A stretch of DNA of 64,000 nt from DAOPXV01 sp964551445 (GTDB taxonomy: Bacteria > Muiribacteriota > UBA9980), in contig CAZKCG010000017.1 in assembly GCA_964551445.1 (NCBI GenBank), positions 35,642 to 99,641 of the forward strand. Direction: 5' to 3'. Numbering within the stretch: the first letter of the stretch is position 1; every line of letters starts with the position of its first letter. The translations under genes and the position numbers were made by a program. This document shows positions 42,566 through 51,749 of this stretch, piece by piece. The notes under the pieces were generated by a model. It was given only the letters and a program-made list of their open reading frames with translations, did not search any database and was not told the origin of the DNA.

Positions 42566-43057
42566 ATGGACATCAATACTTTAATGCCGTTTTTGGGCGG
42601 GCTCGCGTCAGGCTTCATTTTAACGGCCATAATAGCCGCGATATCCCGCGGGCGCGGAACCGATTCAGGCGAAAAGCGCCCGGACGCGGTCCAGCTTTTA
42701 AGCATTCTTCAGGAAAAAGGCCGTTTCGTGGACTTTTTAATGGATCCGGGAATGAAGGACGCCGATGACGCGCAAATAGGCGCGTTCGCAAAAACCATGC
42801 ACGACGGCTGTAAAAAGGTCATAGACGAATATTTCCCTCTCAGATCGGCGATCGACGCGGCTGACGATTCCGAATACCGGATCGAAGAAGGTTTCGACCC
42901 TTCAACTATAAAACTCGTCGGAAACGTCGGGGCAAAACCGCCGTTCAAAGGCGTCGTGCGCCATTCGGGCTGGTCCGTTACCGATGTCAAACTTCCGGTA
43001 AGGCCCGACATAATTAACGCCAATATTATCGCGGCGGCCGAGATCGAAGTAGTTTAA
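42566..43057 (+). CDS. DUF2760-family protein
   Basis: 163 residues: an N-terminal membrane segment (MPFLGGLASGFILTAIIAAI) and a soluble domain. The blocks QLLSILQEKGRFVDFLMD and GKPPFKGVVRHSGWSVTDVKLP-like text (here KPPFKGVVRHSGWSVTDVKL) are family-typical. DUF2760 genes commonly precede an Hsp70-type gene pair, as here, but the role is not known. Membrane anchoring suggests it may localise the chaperones. Confidence 0.88.
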   Translation: MDINTLMPFLGGLASGFILTAIIAAISRGRGTDSGEKRPDAVQLLSILQEKGRFVDFLMDPGMKDADDAQIGAFAKTMHDGCKKVIDEYFPLRSAIDAADDSEYRIEEGFDPSTIKLVGNVGAKPPFKGVVRHSGWSVTDVKLPVRPDIINANIIAAAEIEVV

Positions 43058-43163
43058 GCCTCACCCGCGCCGGGCGCGCCGCGAAGGCGCATAAATATTA
43101 ATTAATGGCCGCGGAACATTGAGAATTTAATTTCAAAATTATTAAAATAAAAGGTGAGTTCTA

Positions 43164-44999
43164 ATGAAAGAAACCCCGAAATACATTATAGGCATGGACC
43201 TTGGAACGACAAACTGCGCCATGGCCTATGTAGAATATCCGGCGGAAGGGAACGAAAAACCCGAAATAAAAAATTTCGCGATACCTCAGCTTACTGGCCC
43301 CGGCGTCATTGAAGAGCGGCAGCTTCTGCCTTCATTCATGTATATCGCGTCCGACGTCGAATTTCCGAAAGGTTCGCTCGATCTCCCGTGGGCCGCGGGC
43401 AAAAATTATTTCGTCGGCGAGTTCGCCAGAAAGCGCGGAGCCGAATCCCCGAAGAGACTTATATCGTCCGCTAAATCGTGGCTCTGCCACGGCGGCGTAT
43501 CGCGCGAAGACAAGATACTCCCGGCCGGAAACGACGTCGAGTGCGAAAGATTCTCGCCTATCGAAACTTCCGCGAAATACCTTGAACACTTAAAGAACGC
43601 GTGGAATCATAAAATGGCCGCGTCCGATAAAAGCGCCGCGATGGAAAAACAGACGATCTATATAACGGTCCCCGCGTCCTTCGACGCCGTGGCGCGCGAA
43701 CTGACGCTCAAAGCGGCTTCGCTGGCGGGTCTTTCAAGCGTTACGCTTCTGGAAGAGCCGCAGGCCGCCTTCTATTCATGGATCAACAACATGGACGCCA
43801 AATGGCGCAAGGAAGTCAAAGAAGGCGACGTCATACTCGTTTTCGATATCGGCGGCGGAACGACGGATTTCAGTTTGATCTACGTCGGACAGCAGGGCGG
43901 CGAAATGACGCTCAACCGCATCGCGGTCGGAAACCACATACTTCTCGGCGGCGACAACATGGACGTCGCGCTCGCCAACATGGTCCGCACAAAGCTCGAG
44001 GCTGCCGGCAAAAAGATCGACAGCTGGCAGTTTCAGGCGCTCTGGTATTCGGCGCGGGCCGCGAAGGAAGCGCTTTTATCCGACCCGAAAGCCGAATCGG
44101 TCCCTATAACCATTTTATCCCGCGGAAAGAGCGTTATCGGCGGCGTCATAAAATCAGAAATTTTAAAAAGCGAAATAGAAAATATACTCATCGAAGGGTT
44201 CCTGCCGAAAAGCGGCGCGAGCGAAATGCCGCTCAAACAAAAGAGCGCGGGCATAACCGAGCTCGGGCTTCCATACGCGAGCGACCCGGCGATCACCCGC
44301 CATCTGTCCAAATTTCTCACGGAGCATGTCGCGAACGAAAATTATAAGAAAAAGGCCGGCGCGAGCTTCATTCACCCGTCGGCGATGCTTTTCAACGGCG
44401 GCGTTATGAAATCCGACCTTCTTCAGGGGCGCGTCCTTGAAACGATAAATTCCTGGCTCGAAAAAGAAAAAAGCCAGAAGGTCAAGCTGCTTCCGTCGGC
44501 GAACATGGACCTTGCCGTCGCGCGCGGCGCGGCTTATTTCGGAATAGTTAAAACGGGAACGGGTATCCGCATCAAAGGCGGAACGGCCCGCTCATATTAT
44601 ATCGGACTGGAAACGGCGATGCCCGCCGTCCCCGGAATGCGCGCGCCGATGAAGGCGCTCTGCGTCGTGCCTGCCAAGACCGAAGAGGGTTCGGTCATCA
44701 CCGTGCCCGGAAAAGAGTTCGGCTTAAGGATCGGCGAGGCCAGCGAATTCAAAATGTTCGCGTCGACCACGCATAAGGCCGAAGCGCCCGGAACTATACT
44801 CGAGGAATGGAGCGACGGCGATCTGTCCGAAATGCCTCCTCTCGAAGCGTCCCTCGAGAAAAAGAACGGACTGGAAGGCGTGGTGCCGGTCAAGATCGAA
44901 AGCCATGTCACCGACATCGGGACCGTCGAGATATGGTGCGTTTCCAAAGACGATAAGAACAGATGGAAACTCGAATTCAATATCAGAGAAAATGAATAA
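43164..44999 (+). CDS. Hsp70-family protein (DnaK-like ATPase plus divergent C-terminus)
   Basis: 611 residues. Actin-like ATPase motifs: phosphate-1 IIGMDLGTTNCAMAY, the LEEPQAAFY stretch, phosphate-2 VFDIGGGTTDFSL, and adenosine-region GGVMKSDLLQ. Compared with DnaK it has longer inserts and a C-terminal substrate-type part that is only weakly like the DnaK beta domain. No DnaJ or GrpE gene is next to it. It belongs to the Hsp70 subgroup found with DUF2760. GGTGAG precedes the ATG; next gene follows 15 bases after the stop, which is a paralogue. Confidence 0.92.
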   Translation: MKETPKYIIGMDLGTTNCAMAYVEYPAEGNEKPEIKNFAIPQLTGPGVIEERQLLPSFMYIASDVEFPKGSLDLPWAAGKNYFVGEFARKRGAESPKRLISSAKSWLCHGGVSREDKILPAGNDVECERFSPIETSAKYLEHLKNAWNHKMAASDKSAAMEKQTIYITVPASFDAVARELTLKAASLAGLSSVTLLEEPQAAFYSWINNMDAKWRKEVKEGDVILVFDIGGGTTDFSLIYVGQQGGEMTLNRIAVGNHILLGGDNMDVALANMVRTKLEAAGKKIDSWQFQALWYSARAAKEALLSDPKAESVPITILSRGKSVIGGVIKSEILKSEIENILIEGFLPKSGASEMPLKQKSAGITELGLPYASDPAITRHLSKFLTEHVANENYKKKAGASFIHPSAMLFNGGVMKSDLLQGRVLETINSWLEKEKSQKVKLLPSANMDLAVARGAAYFGIVKTGTGIRIKGGTARSYYIGLETAMPAVPGMRAPMKALCVVPAKTEEGSVITVPGKEFGLRIGEASEFKMFASTTHKAEAPGTILEEWSDGDLSEMPPLEASLEKKNGLEGVVPVKIESHVTDIGTVEIWCVSKDDKNRWKLEFNIRENE

Positions 45000-45014
45000 A
45001 CGATAAGGCGTGCC

Positions 45015-48000
45015 ATGAGTAAAAGATCATCCAATAAAGACGAAATAAAGAATTTAAGGCGCGTCGACGCGCTCACCAGCAGATATTTCATCGGAATAGA
45101 CCTTGGAACGACCAATTCCTCCGTGGCCTATATCGATAGATTGAGCGAAAAGGGCCAGACCGAAATAAAGATATTCAACGTCCCTCAGACGACCTCGCCC
45201 GGAGTGTGCGAGGACCTCGACCTTCTGCCTTCATTTTTTTACTTTCCCGCGGGGTTCGAACTTCCGCCGGGCGCGGCGAAACTTCCGTGGAACGCCGAGG
45301 CCGATTTCATAGTCGGAAAATTCGCGCGCGAACAGGGCGCGATAGTTCCGGGAAGAATGGTGTCTTCGGTCAAATCGTGGCTTTGCAACGCCCGCGTCGA
45401 CCGTCATAAAAAGATACTGCCGTGGAACCGCGACAACAATATGGCCGGTTTTTCACCGGTCGAGATATCCGCTTATTACATCGCCCATATAAAAGACGCC
45501 TGGAACCACCGCATGGCCAATAACGATCCCGACTATATGTTCGAGAACCAGGAGGTCATCCTCACCGTCCCGGCCTCGTTCGACGAGGTCGCGCGCGAAC
45601 TCACGCTTAAAGCGGCTAAAGACGCCGGATTGAAAAGCGTAACGCTTCTGGAGGAGCCTCAGGCCGCTTTTTATTACTGGATCTATAAAAACAAGGTGGA
45701 CTGGGCCGAGAAGTTAAACGACGGCGACGTCATTTTAATATGCGACGTCGGCGGCGGAACTACCGACTTCACGCTTATCACGGCGTCTAAAAACAGCGAT
45801 AACTTCCTTGAATTAAAGCGCATCGCGGTCGGCGACCACATACTGCTCGGCGGCGACAATATGGACATGGCCATCGCGCATCACTTTGAAAAGAACCAGA
45901 TGGGCGGCCAGACCAAACTCGACGCTCTCAGCTGGACGTCGCTCTGCATGAAATGCCGCTCTCTCAAAGAGACGCTTCTCGGCGAGGGCGGAAAGACCGA
46001 GGACCATATCTCCATCACCGGACGCGGAAAAAGCGTAGTGGCGAGCACCATGAAATTCAAACTCACGCGCGCGGAAGCCGCGAACATCATGCTCGACGGT
46101 TTTTTCAATGAAGTTGATTTTAAAACTATAGACAATAAAATGAAATCGGCTGCGGGGCTTCGCGAGAGCGGGCTTCCATACGCCGACGACCCTTCCGTCT
46201 CAAACCATCTGGCCCGCTTTTTAAGGCGCCACATCGGCGACGTTTCAAAAAATAAAACGCTCTCGAAAAGCCATAATATCGAATTCGTCCATCCGGACAA
46301 GATACTTTTCAACGGAGGCGTTTTCAAATCCGAGGCCATAAGGACGCGCGTCATGTCGATGGTATCTAAATGGGTAGGCGAAAAGATCGTCGAGGACGGC
46401 GCCGCCATAAAACAGAACGAACTGGTGGCGCTCGAAAATTCGGACCTCGACCTGGCCGTATCGCTCGGCGCGGCTTATTACGCATACGCTAAAAGCGGAA
46501 GCGGCATCAGGATAAAAAGCGGAAGCGCGAGATCATATTTCATTGGCGTTTCAGAAGGCGAAGCTCAAACCGGAGCGTCGATCCCCATGAAGAAAGAGCG
46601 CGCCGTATGCCTTGTGGCGCGCGGCATGGAGGAAGGGAAAAAATCGACGCTCGAGAACGGATTTCAGCTGATAACCAACCAGCCGGTCCAGTTCACTCTT
46701 TTTTCATCCACGGTTAATCAGGGAACGGCCGGCGAGATAGTAGAGATAGCCGAAGGCGGCGATTATTTAAAACTGCCGCCGCTTCTGACCTGCCTCACTT
46801 ACGGAAAGAAATCCAAATCGCCTCAGATAGACGTCACCCTTTCCGCCTATCTTTCAGAGATAGGAACTATCGATCTATACTGCATATCAAAGATCAGCGA
46901 ACACCGCTGGAAACTTCAGTTCAATTTCAGGAAGCACGAAGCCGAGGCGGCGAAAACTCAAACTGAAGGCACGGCCGGCGAAGCGGATAAAACGCCGAAA
47001 ACCTCAGTGGAAGAATCCGTTTCAGGGACCGGGGCCGGGACTGTTTCAGGGACCGGCGGAGCGGAACGAAGCTCGGCCGAAATAGGCGAAGAATCCATTA
47101 AAGCCGCCGAAAACAATATTGAAAAGGCCTTTTCAGGAAAGACGGCCCAGGATTCGACGGACCTTATGTCCATTACTAAAAAACTCGAATCCCATTTCAA
47201 CATGAAGAAAGAGCACTGGCCGATGGGACTTTTGCGCTCGCTTTACGCCGCGATGCTTAAAACCGCTGAAACGCGCGATGTAACGGCGGTCCACGAGGAA
47301 CGCTGGCTGAATCTGACGGGATTTTTATTAAGGCCCGGGTTCGGCGCGCAGATGGATGACTGGCGCGTCAAAGAGGCATTGCGCATAACGTTCAACGGCA
47401 TAAGATTTAAAAGCAACAAGTCCTGCGTCGTTAATTATTTCGTTTTTTTAAGAAGGATAGCGGGCGGAATGACAGCCGGGCAGCAGCTCGAGATCTACAA
47501 TAAGAGCGTAAAGGAAAATCTTTTATCGTCTAAAAAAGCCGGCGATAAGCCTTTCAAGATCAGCGCCAACAACCAGGAACAGGTAGAGCTTTTAAGGCTC
47601 GCGGCGAGTTTCGAGCTTCTGCCGCAGCATGAAAAAGTTAACATCGGCACGCAGCTGAAAAAATCCATAAACCGCGACGGCGTTAATCCGATCTCCGCGT
47701 GGGCTCTGTCAAGACTCGGCGCGCGAAGCCTGGTTTACGGCGGATCAGATTCCGTCATTGCGCCCGAACATGTGGAACGCTGGATAGAAACTCTTCTGGA
47801 TTTCGACTGGATAAAAGAAAGCTACATCCCGTATTCGGTCATCATGATGTCGCGCGTGACCGGCGACCGCAAGAACGATCTGGGGCCCGAGATAATGGCG
47901 AGGGTTCAGAAGCGCATCGAGTCCTGCCCCGCGTCCGAACACTTATATGATCTTCTGATGAACATGGCCGCTATGACCGAGGACGATCAGAAACTGTTCT

Positions 48001-48041
48001 TCGGCGAATCTCTCCCTCACGGAATAGTCCTTAAAAAATAG
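45015..48041 (+). CDS. Hsp70-family protein fused to DUF3731
   Basis: 1008 residues. Residues about 20-640 parallel the preceding Hsp70 paralogue, with FIGIDLGTTNSSVAY, LLEEPQAAFYYW, CDVGGGTTDFTLI and GGVFKSEAIRT. A Gly/Thr/Glu-rich linker (about 645-710) leads to a helical C-terminal domain of about 300 residues (ITKKLESHFNMKKEHWPMGLL, LNLTGFLLRPGFGAQMDDWRV, ISAWALSRLGARSLVYGG), recognised as DUF3731. The pair with DUF2760 is a conserved but uncharacterised chaperone system; client is unknown. Confidence 0.92.
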   Translation: MSKRSSNKDEIKNLRRVDALTSRYFIGIDLGTTNSSVAYIDRLSEKGQTEIKIFNVPQTTSPGVCEDLDLLPSFFYFPAGFELPPGAAKLPWNAEADFIVGKFAREQGAIVPGRMVSSVKSWLCNARVDRHKKILPWNRDNNMAGFSPVEISAYYIAHIKDAWNHRMANNDPDYMFENQEVILTVPASFDEVARELTLKAAKDAGLKSVTLLEEPQAAFYYWIYKNKVDWAEKLNDGDVILICDVGGGTTDFTLITASKNSDNFLELKRIAVGDHILLGGDNMDMAIAHHFEKNQMGGQTKLDALSWTSLCMKCRSLKETLLGEGGKTEDHISITGRGKSVVASTMKFKLTRAEAANIMLDGFFNEVDFKTIDNKMKSAAGLRESGLPYADDPSVSNHLARFLRRHIGDVSKNKTLSKSHNIEFVHPDKILFNGGVFKSEAIRTRVMSMVSKWVGEKIVEDGAAIKQNELVALENSDLDLAVSLGAAYYAYAKSGSGIRIKSGSARSYFIGVSEGEAQTGASIPMKKERAVCLVARGMEEGKKSTLENGFQLITNQPVQFTLFSSTVNQGTAGEIVEIAEGGDYLKLPPLLTCLTYGKKSKSPQIDVTLSAYLSEIGTIDLYCISKISEHRWKLQFNFRKHEAEAAKTQTEGTAGEADKTPKTSVEESVSGTGAGTVSGTGGAERSSAEIGEESIKAAENNIEKAFSGKTAQDSTDLMSITKKLESHFNMKKEHWPMGLLRSLYAAMLKTAETRDVTAVHEERWLNLTGFLLRPGFGAQMDDWRVKEALRITFNGIRFKSNKSCVVNYFVFLRRIAGGMTAGQQLEIYNKSVKENLLSSKKAGDKPFKISANNQEQVELLRLAASFELLPQHEKVNIGTQLKKSINRDGVNPISAWALSRLGARSLVYGGSDSVIAPEHVERWIETLLDFDWIKESYIPYSVIMMSRVTGDRKNDLGPEIMARVQKRIESCPASEHLYDLLMNMAAMTEDDQKLFFGESLPHGIVLKK

Positions 48042-48335
48042 TCCGCGCGCGAACTTTTTTTAAAAGTGAAGAATGAATAGCGTATAGTGAAGAGTGAAGA
48101 ATTGTGGATTGCGAGGGGCCTGAGGCGCTAGTGTCGCTGGAGCCACGGATGGCGTGAAGCAACGGGCAATGAGCGGCTTGCGAGAGCCGGCTTGCGAGAA
48201 GCGACCTTCGCCAGCCTTTAATTATTTCAGTACAAATAAACAGAGTATTAAAAGCGAAGCTTTTCAAAACCGGCGGCCGCCGGCCGCGACCACATCTATT
48301 CTCTATTCTCTTTTATCTATTTTCTGATATAACGT
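48042..48335. repeat. Gene-free repeat-bearing gap between convergent genes
   Basis: Contains a purine-rich repeat with core GTATAGTGAAGAGTGAAGA at 48082-48100, a 12-base direct repeat CGGCTTGCGAGA at 48174-48185 and 48188-48199, a small AAAAGC/GCTTTT hairpin at 48251-48264, and the perfect palindrome CCGGCGGCCGCCGG at 48270-48283. An inverted copy of the 19-base core occurs at 50993-51011. Confidence 0.7.
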
Positions 48336-48926
48336 TTAGCTTCCGCTTCTGGAAAGAGTTACATAGTTAATGATCGTCCTGCACGCGAATTCAAGCGTCG
48401 TGGTATATAAAAAGCATTCTTCGAGCGTGGCGCACGCGGCGAAAGTTCCATGGCCGCGGACAACGACTATTTTTTCAGTTTCGAGAAGAGGCGCTATCTT
48501 GGCCGCGACCTCGGCGGACGCGACGGCCGTCTGGGCCGATATGACGCGAACGCCGTTCGGAAAATAATAACTTCCCTCGACGTCTATGGGATTTATAAAA
48601 TCGTTTTTGAGCGAGACCGCGACAACGGATGTCGGATGGGAATGGATTATCGCGGTCTTTTGCGTAGCGTTATATATCGCTCGGTGAACGATAAGTTCGC
48701 GGGAGGCGATCTTATCGAGATAATCGTTATCATGAACCGTCGTATAGACGAGATCCTTCATCTGGATATTTCCGAGCATGGCGCCGGACCTTGTTATGGT
48801 TATCTCGCGATGAGATCTGTCGCATGTCGACATATTTCCCGAATGGGAATTATTTATCCCCATCAGGAAGAGCTCGCGGCCGAAGAGCTTAAATTGTTCG
48901 CATAATTGGTATTTTTCCATATTCAT
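48336..48926 (-). CDS. Class II aldolase/adducin-family protein (deoxyribulose-1-phosphate aldolase or MtnB-like)
   Basis: 196 residues. Zinc ligands are visible as IIHSHPTSV and VVVRGHGTF; the N-terminal LMGINNSHSGNMSTCD stretch is the typical substrate-side loop. It lies directly after mtnA and a PNP homologue. In the methionine salvage pathway MtnB dehydrates methylthioribulose-1-P, but no other later salvage genes (mtnC, mtnD, mtnW) are in the window. The three-gene set matches the aldolase-based DHAP shunt, in which the aldolase makes DHAP plus an aldehyde. Confidence 0.85.
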   Translation of the reverse strand: MNMEKYQLCEQFKLFGRELFLMGINNSHSGNMSTCDRSHREITITRSGAMLGNIQMKDLVYTTVHDNDYLDKIASRELIVHRAIYNATQKTAIIHSHPTSVVAVSLKNDFINPIDVEGSYYFPNGVRVISAQTAVASAEVAAKIAPLLETEKIVVVRGHGTFAACATLEECFLYTTTLEFACRTIINYVTLSRSGS

Positions 48927-48927
48927 A

Positions 48928-49992
48928 TCATCCTAATATTTTTTTAATATTTGAAACATAAGGCTTTTCGATCACGCCGTGCTCGGTTATTATCCCGGCC
49001 AGATATTTCGCCGGCGTAACGTCGAACGCGGGATTTTTTACGCGGGCGTCCTTCGGGGCTATGCGGACGCCGTGGGCGTGGGTCACTTCGTCGGGATTGC
49101 GTTCTTCTATTTTTATGCCTTCGCCGTTTTTAAGCGTGAGATCGAAGGTCGATTCGGGTGCCGCGATATACATGGGAACTCCGTTTTCATGGGCCAGAAC
49201 GGAAAGCGAATAGGTCCCGATCTTATTAGCCGCGTCGCCGTTAGCCGCGATACGGTCCGCCCCCGTTATTATGACGTCCACTTCGCCTTTTTTCATGAGC
49301 CATCCCGCCATATTGTCACAGATAAGATAATAAGGTATCTTATCTTCCGAAAGTTCATAGGCCGTGATGCGCGCGCCCTGAAGATAAGGCCTGGTCTCGT
49401 CGACCAATACGTGATCGAGTATTCCGAGCGTATGAGCCGATCTTATTACGCCGACGGCTGTTCCGTAGCCGCATGTGGCCAGCGATCCGGCGTTACAGTG
49501 CGTCAATATGCGCAGCTTTTTCCCATGTTTCGCTTTTATGTGTTTGGCGCCGTTCATGCCGATCTTTTCACAGATCGAAATGTCATCGGCGTCCATTTTC
49601 ACGCATAACTTTTCAAGCGACGCGATAATTTCGTCGACGCTCGAAGTTTTAAGTTTGGCGGCAAAGTGATAAACCCTGTCGCAAGCCCATTTTAAATTGA
49701 CGGCCGTCGGCCTTACATGCGCCATTTCATGGCAGGCTTTTTCAAAATCGGCCAGGAATTTTTTCGTATCCGCCGCTTTATATTTTTTGCGATTTTCAAA
49801 CGACCACATTAGAAGGCCGAACGCCCCCGCGACGCCGATGAGCGGCGCGCCGCGCAGTTTCATCGAAAGTATGGCGTCGCACATTCCGGCGAAGCTCTTG
49901 CAGTTAACGTATTTGTGTTCGAGCGGAAGCTTCAGCTGATCGAGAAAAACTATCTCTTTTTTGAGGCCGTTATAAAGCAGGCTTTTTTCCAT
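48928..49992 (-). CDS. mtnA: Methylthioribose-1-phosphate isomerase
   Basis: 354 residues from ATG 49992, eight bases after GGAG (a TTG at 49998 is too close). Converts 5-methylthioribose-1-P (or 5-deoxyribose-1-P) to the ribulose form. Family motifs: ILTHCNAGSLATCGYGTA with the catalytic Cys in TCG, VDETRPYLQGARITAYEL, and ADRIAANGDAANKIGTYSL with the catalytic Asp; also KLRGAPLIGVAGAFG near the N-terminus. Neighbours are a phosphorylase (previous step) and an aldolase (next step), forming a complete three-step route. Confidence 0.95.
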   Translation of the reverse strand: MEKSLLYNGLKKEIVFLDQLKLPLEHKYVNCKSFAGMCDAILSMKLRGAPLIGVAGAFGLLMWSFENRKKYKAADTKKFLADFEKACHEMAHVRPTAVNLKWACDRVYHFAAKLKTSSVDEIIASLEKLCVKMDADDISICEKIGMNGAKHIKAKHGKKLRILTHCNAGSLATCGYGTAVGVIRSAHTLGILDHVLVDETRPYLQGARITAYELSEDKIPYYLICDNMAGWLMKKGEVDVIITGADRIAANGDAANKIGTYSLSVLAHENGVPMYIAAPESTFDLTLKNGEGIKIEERNPDEVTHAHGVRIAPKDARVKNPAFDVTPAKYLAGIITEHGVIEKPYVSNIKKILG

Positions 49993-50017
49993 TTTCAATT
50001 CTCCAAATATTTCAAAA

Positions 50018-50848
50018 TTATAACTTCGTTTTTTTCAGAACCTCGTTAAATAACTGGGTCATTCTAAGAGAAGAAGCGTTAGCGGTTTTTATTATCCGCG
50101 CCATATCGACCGGTTCGATCACTTCGTTGTTCGCCAGATCCGTTATTATCGAAAGCCCGAAAACTCTCATGCCTTCGTGTTTGGCTACTATCACTTCGGG
50201 CACTGTCGACATTCCGACGGCGTCGGAACCTATTATTCTTAAAAACTTATATTCGGCTGGAGTTTCAAGGCAAGGACCGGTAAGAGCGGTATAAACGCCC
50301 TTTTGTATCCTGATTTTAAGATCGCTCGCCGTTTCCTCGAAGATCTTTATCAGAGCGCGGTCGTATGGTTCGCACATATCCGGGAAGCGCGGCCCGAGAC
50401 GCGGGTCGTTCCGTCCTACGAGCGGATTGCCTCCCTGAAGATTTATGTGGTCGCGGATTATCATCAGATCGCCGGCATTGAAATTAGGGTGCAGACCTCC
50501 TGCGGCGTTTGAAACCATAAGAATTCCGGCGCCGAGCGCGTGCATGACCCTTACCGGATAAGTTATCTGCGCGAGATCGTATCCTTCGTAATAATGAAAG
50601 CGCCCCTGCATCATAACCACCGTGTGGCCGTGCATCGTTCCGATAATAAGCTTCCCGGCGTGCGATTCGACCGTAGATACGACGAAATGAGGTATCTGAT
50701 CGTAAGCTATCTCGACCTTGTCGTGAACGGCACTCGCCAGATGCCCGAGGCCCGTTCCGAGAATAACCGCCACATCGGGCTTCAACTGCGTTTTGGTTCT
50801 TATGAATTTAACGGTTTCCTCTATTTTCAGGTAAAGTTCTTTTTCCAT
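50018..50848 (-). CDS. Purine nucleoside phosphorylase-like enzyme, probably adenine-nucleoside (MTA/5'-deoxyadenosine) specific
   Basis: 276 residues, trimeric PNP/MTAP fold. Seen: ILGTGLGHLASAV phosphate loop, QGRFHYYEGY, VSNAAGG, DHINLQGGNPLVGRND, CLETPAEY, and GMSTVPEVIVAKH. At the position equivalent to Asn243 of human PNP, which reads 6-oxopurines, it has Asp237 (SIITDLANN). Known mutants of that Asn to Asp gain adenosine activity, and MTA phosphorylases also use Asp there. With MtnA and the aldolase downstream this fits phosphorolysis of MTA or 5'-deoxyadenosine. Guanosine/inosine use cannot be excluded. Confidence 0.9.
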   Translation of the reverse strand: MEKELYLKIEETVKFIRTKTQLKPDVAVILGTGLGHLASAVHDKVEIAYDQIPHFVVSTVESHAGKLIIGTMHGHTVVMMQGRFHYYEGYDLAQITYPVRVMHALGAGILMVSNAAGGLHPNFNAGDLMIIRDHINLQGGNPLVGRNDPRLGPRFPDMCEPYDRALIKIFEETASDLKIRIQKGVYTALTGPCLETPAEYKFLRIIGSDAVGMSTVPEVIVAKHEGMRVFGLSIITDLANNEVIEPVDMARIIKTANASSLRMTQLFNEVLKKTKL

Positions 50849-50902
50849 TTTTTACCGGCCCCTATCCTTGAGATTTTGTCTTATTTCCAAAGTAATCATT
50901 AA

Positions 50903-51011
50903 AAGTTGAGAGTGGAGAGTGGAAAACGGAGAGTTTCGGCAGCGCAGCTTTGCGGCGTTTTTTTAGCGCGGGCAAAGCCCGCCTTCATTAACTCTTCACT
51001 CTTCACTATAC
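50903..51011. repeat. Purine-rich repeat elements in the 50849-51031 gap
   Basis: Two elements: AAGTTGAGAGTGGAGAGTG at 50903-50921, whose AAGTTGAGAGT and GTGGAGAGTG parts recur inverted at 21902-21927; and an inverted copy of the 19-base core GTATAGTGAAGAGTGAAGA at 50993-51011. The GCGGGC/GCCCGC hairpin near 50968-50983 lies between them. Confidence 0.65.
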
Positions 51012-51031
51012 ACTCTTCGCTCGCGAGCTCG

Positions 51032-51733
51032 TTACCCCTGCGCCTGCTGAGCCGGAGGTTCCGCCTGCTTCTGAGGCACGACCTGGACCTCGGTGGCGGA
51101 GAGTATTTCGTCTAACGCTTTGAATTTTCTTTTTATGAACGGTATGTTTTCAAGCATTATCGGCTCGCGTTCGCCCGCGGGAGTGAGCTTGATATTGCCA
51201 GCTCTTAAAAGCATATATTCGAAAACGTCGGTAATGACCTGGTCATATTTCAGAGACGGCGCGGGATAGCGCTTCACGTCGGATAAGAAGCCGTAATGAA
51301 ATATTATCTCGTTCGATGTTATCTCGCAGTATTCGAATCGCGTGTCAAAGAAAACTATGAGAAATATCACGCCGTAAGCGAACGTCATGAAAGCGTAAAA
51401 ACCTTTATTCATAATTATTTCAACGCTTCGGATCACCGCGCCGAGCTGGCCTAAAAATTCCGGGTATTTTTCGTTCGCCGCTATCATGAGGCATACGAGC
51501 GCGAAACATCCCACGAAAATATTTATAAAGATGTTTTTCGTGAAATTAAGCGCGAAAACGAGCAGATTGAACATAAAAACGACCGCGAACATCGATCCGC
51601 AGATCCTGCCGGCGTAACCGTCGAGCGTCCCGCCGAAGTTAGCGTATATTAAGATAAAAAGCGACAGAAAAAAGGTCGGATAAAAGAAAACGACCTTCGG
51701 ATAAGGCCTGATAATAAGTTTTTTCATTGCCAT
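51032..51733 (-). CDS. Membrane protein of unknown function with PH-like domain
   Basis: 233 residues with about four membrane spans (VVFFYPTFFLSLFILIYANF, ICGSMFAVVFMFNLLVFALN, NIFVGCFALVCLMIAAN, GFYAFMTFAYGVIFLIVFF) and a C-terminal soluble domain with the FEYCEITSNEIIFHYGFLSD pattern typical of bacterial PH-like domains, ending in a Pro/Gln-rich tail. It lies 16 bases downstream of a FliA-family sigma factor gene, on the same strand. Confidence 0.72.
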   Translation of the reverse strand: MAMKKLIIRPYPKVVFFYPTFFLSLFILIYANFGGTLDGYAGRICGSMFAVVFMFNLLVFALNFTKNIFINIFVGCFALVCLMIAANEKYPEFLGQLGAVIRSVEIIMNKGFYAFMTFAYGVIFLIVFFDTRFEYCEITSNEIIFHYGFLSDVKRYPAPSLKYDQVITDVFEYMLLRAGNIKLTPAGEREPIMLENIPFIKRKFKALDEILSATEVQVVPQKQAEPPAQQAQG

Positions 51734-51749
51734 TTTTCAGAATGTTCCT

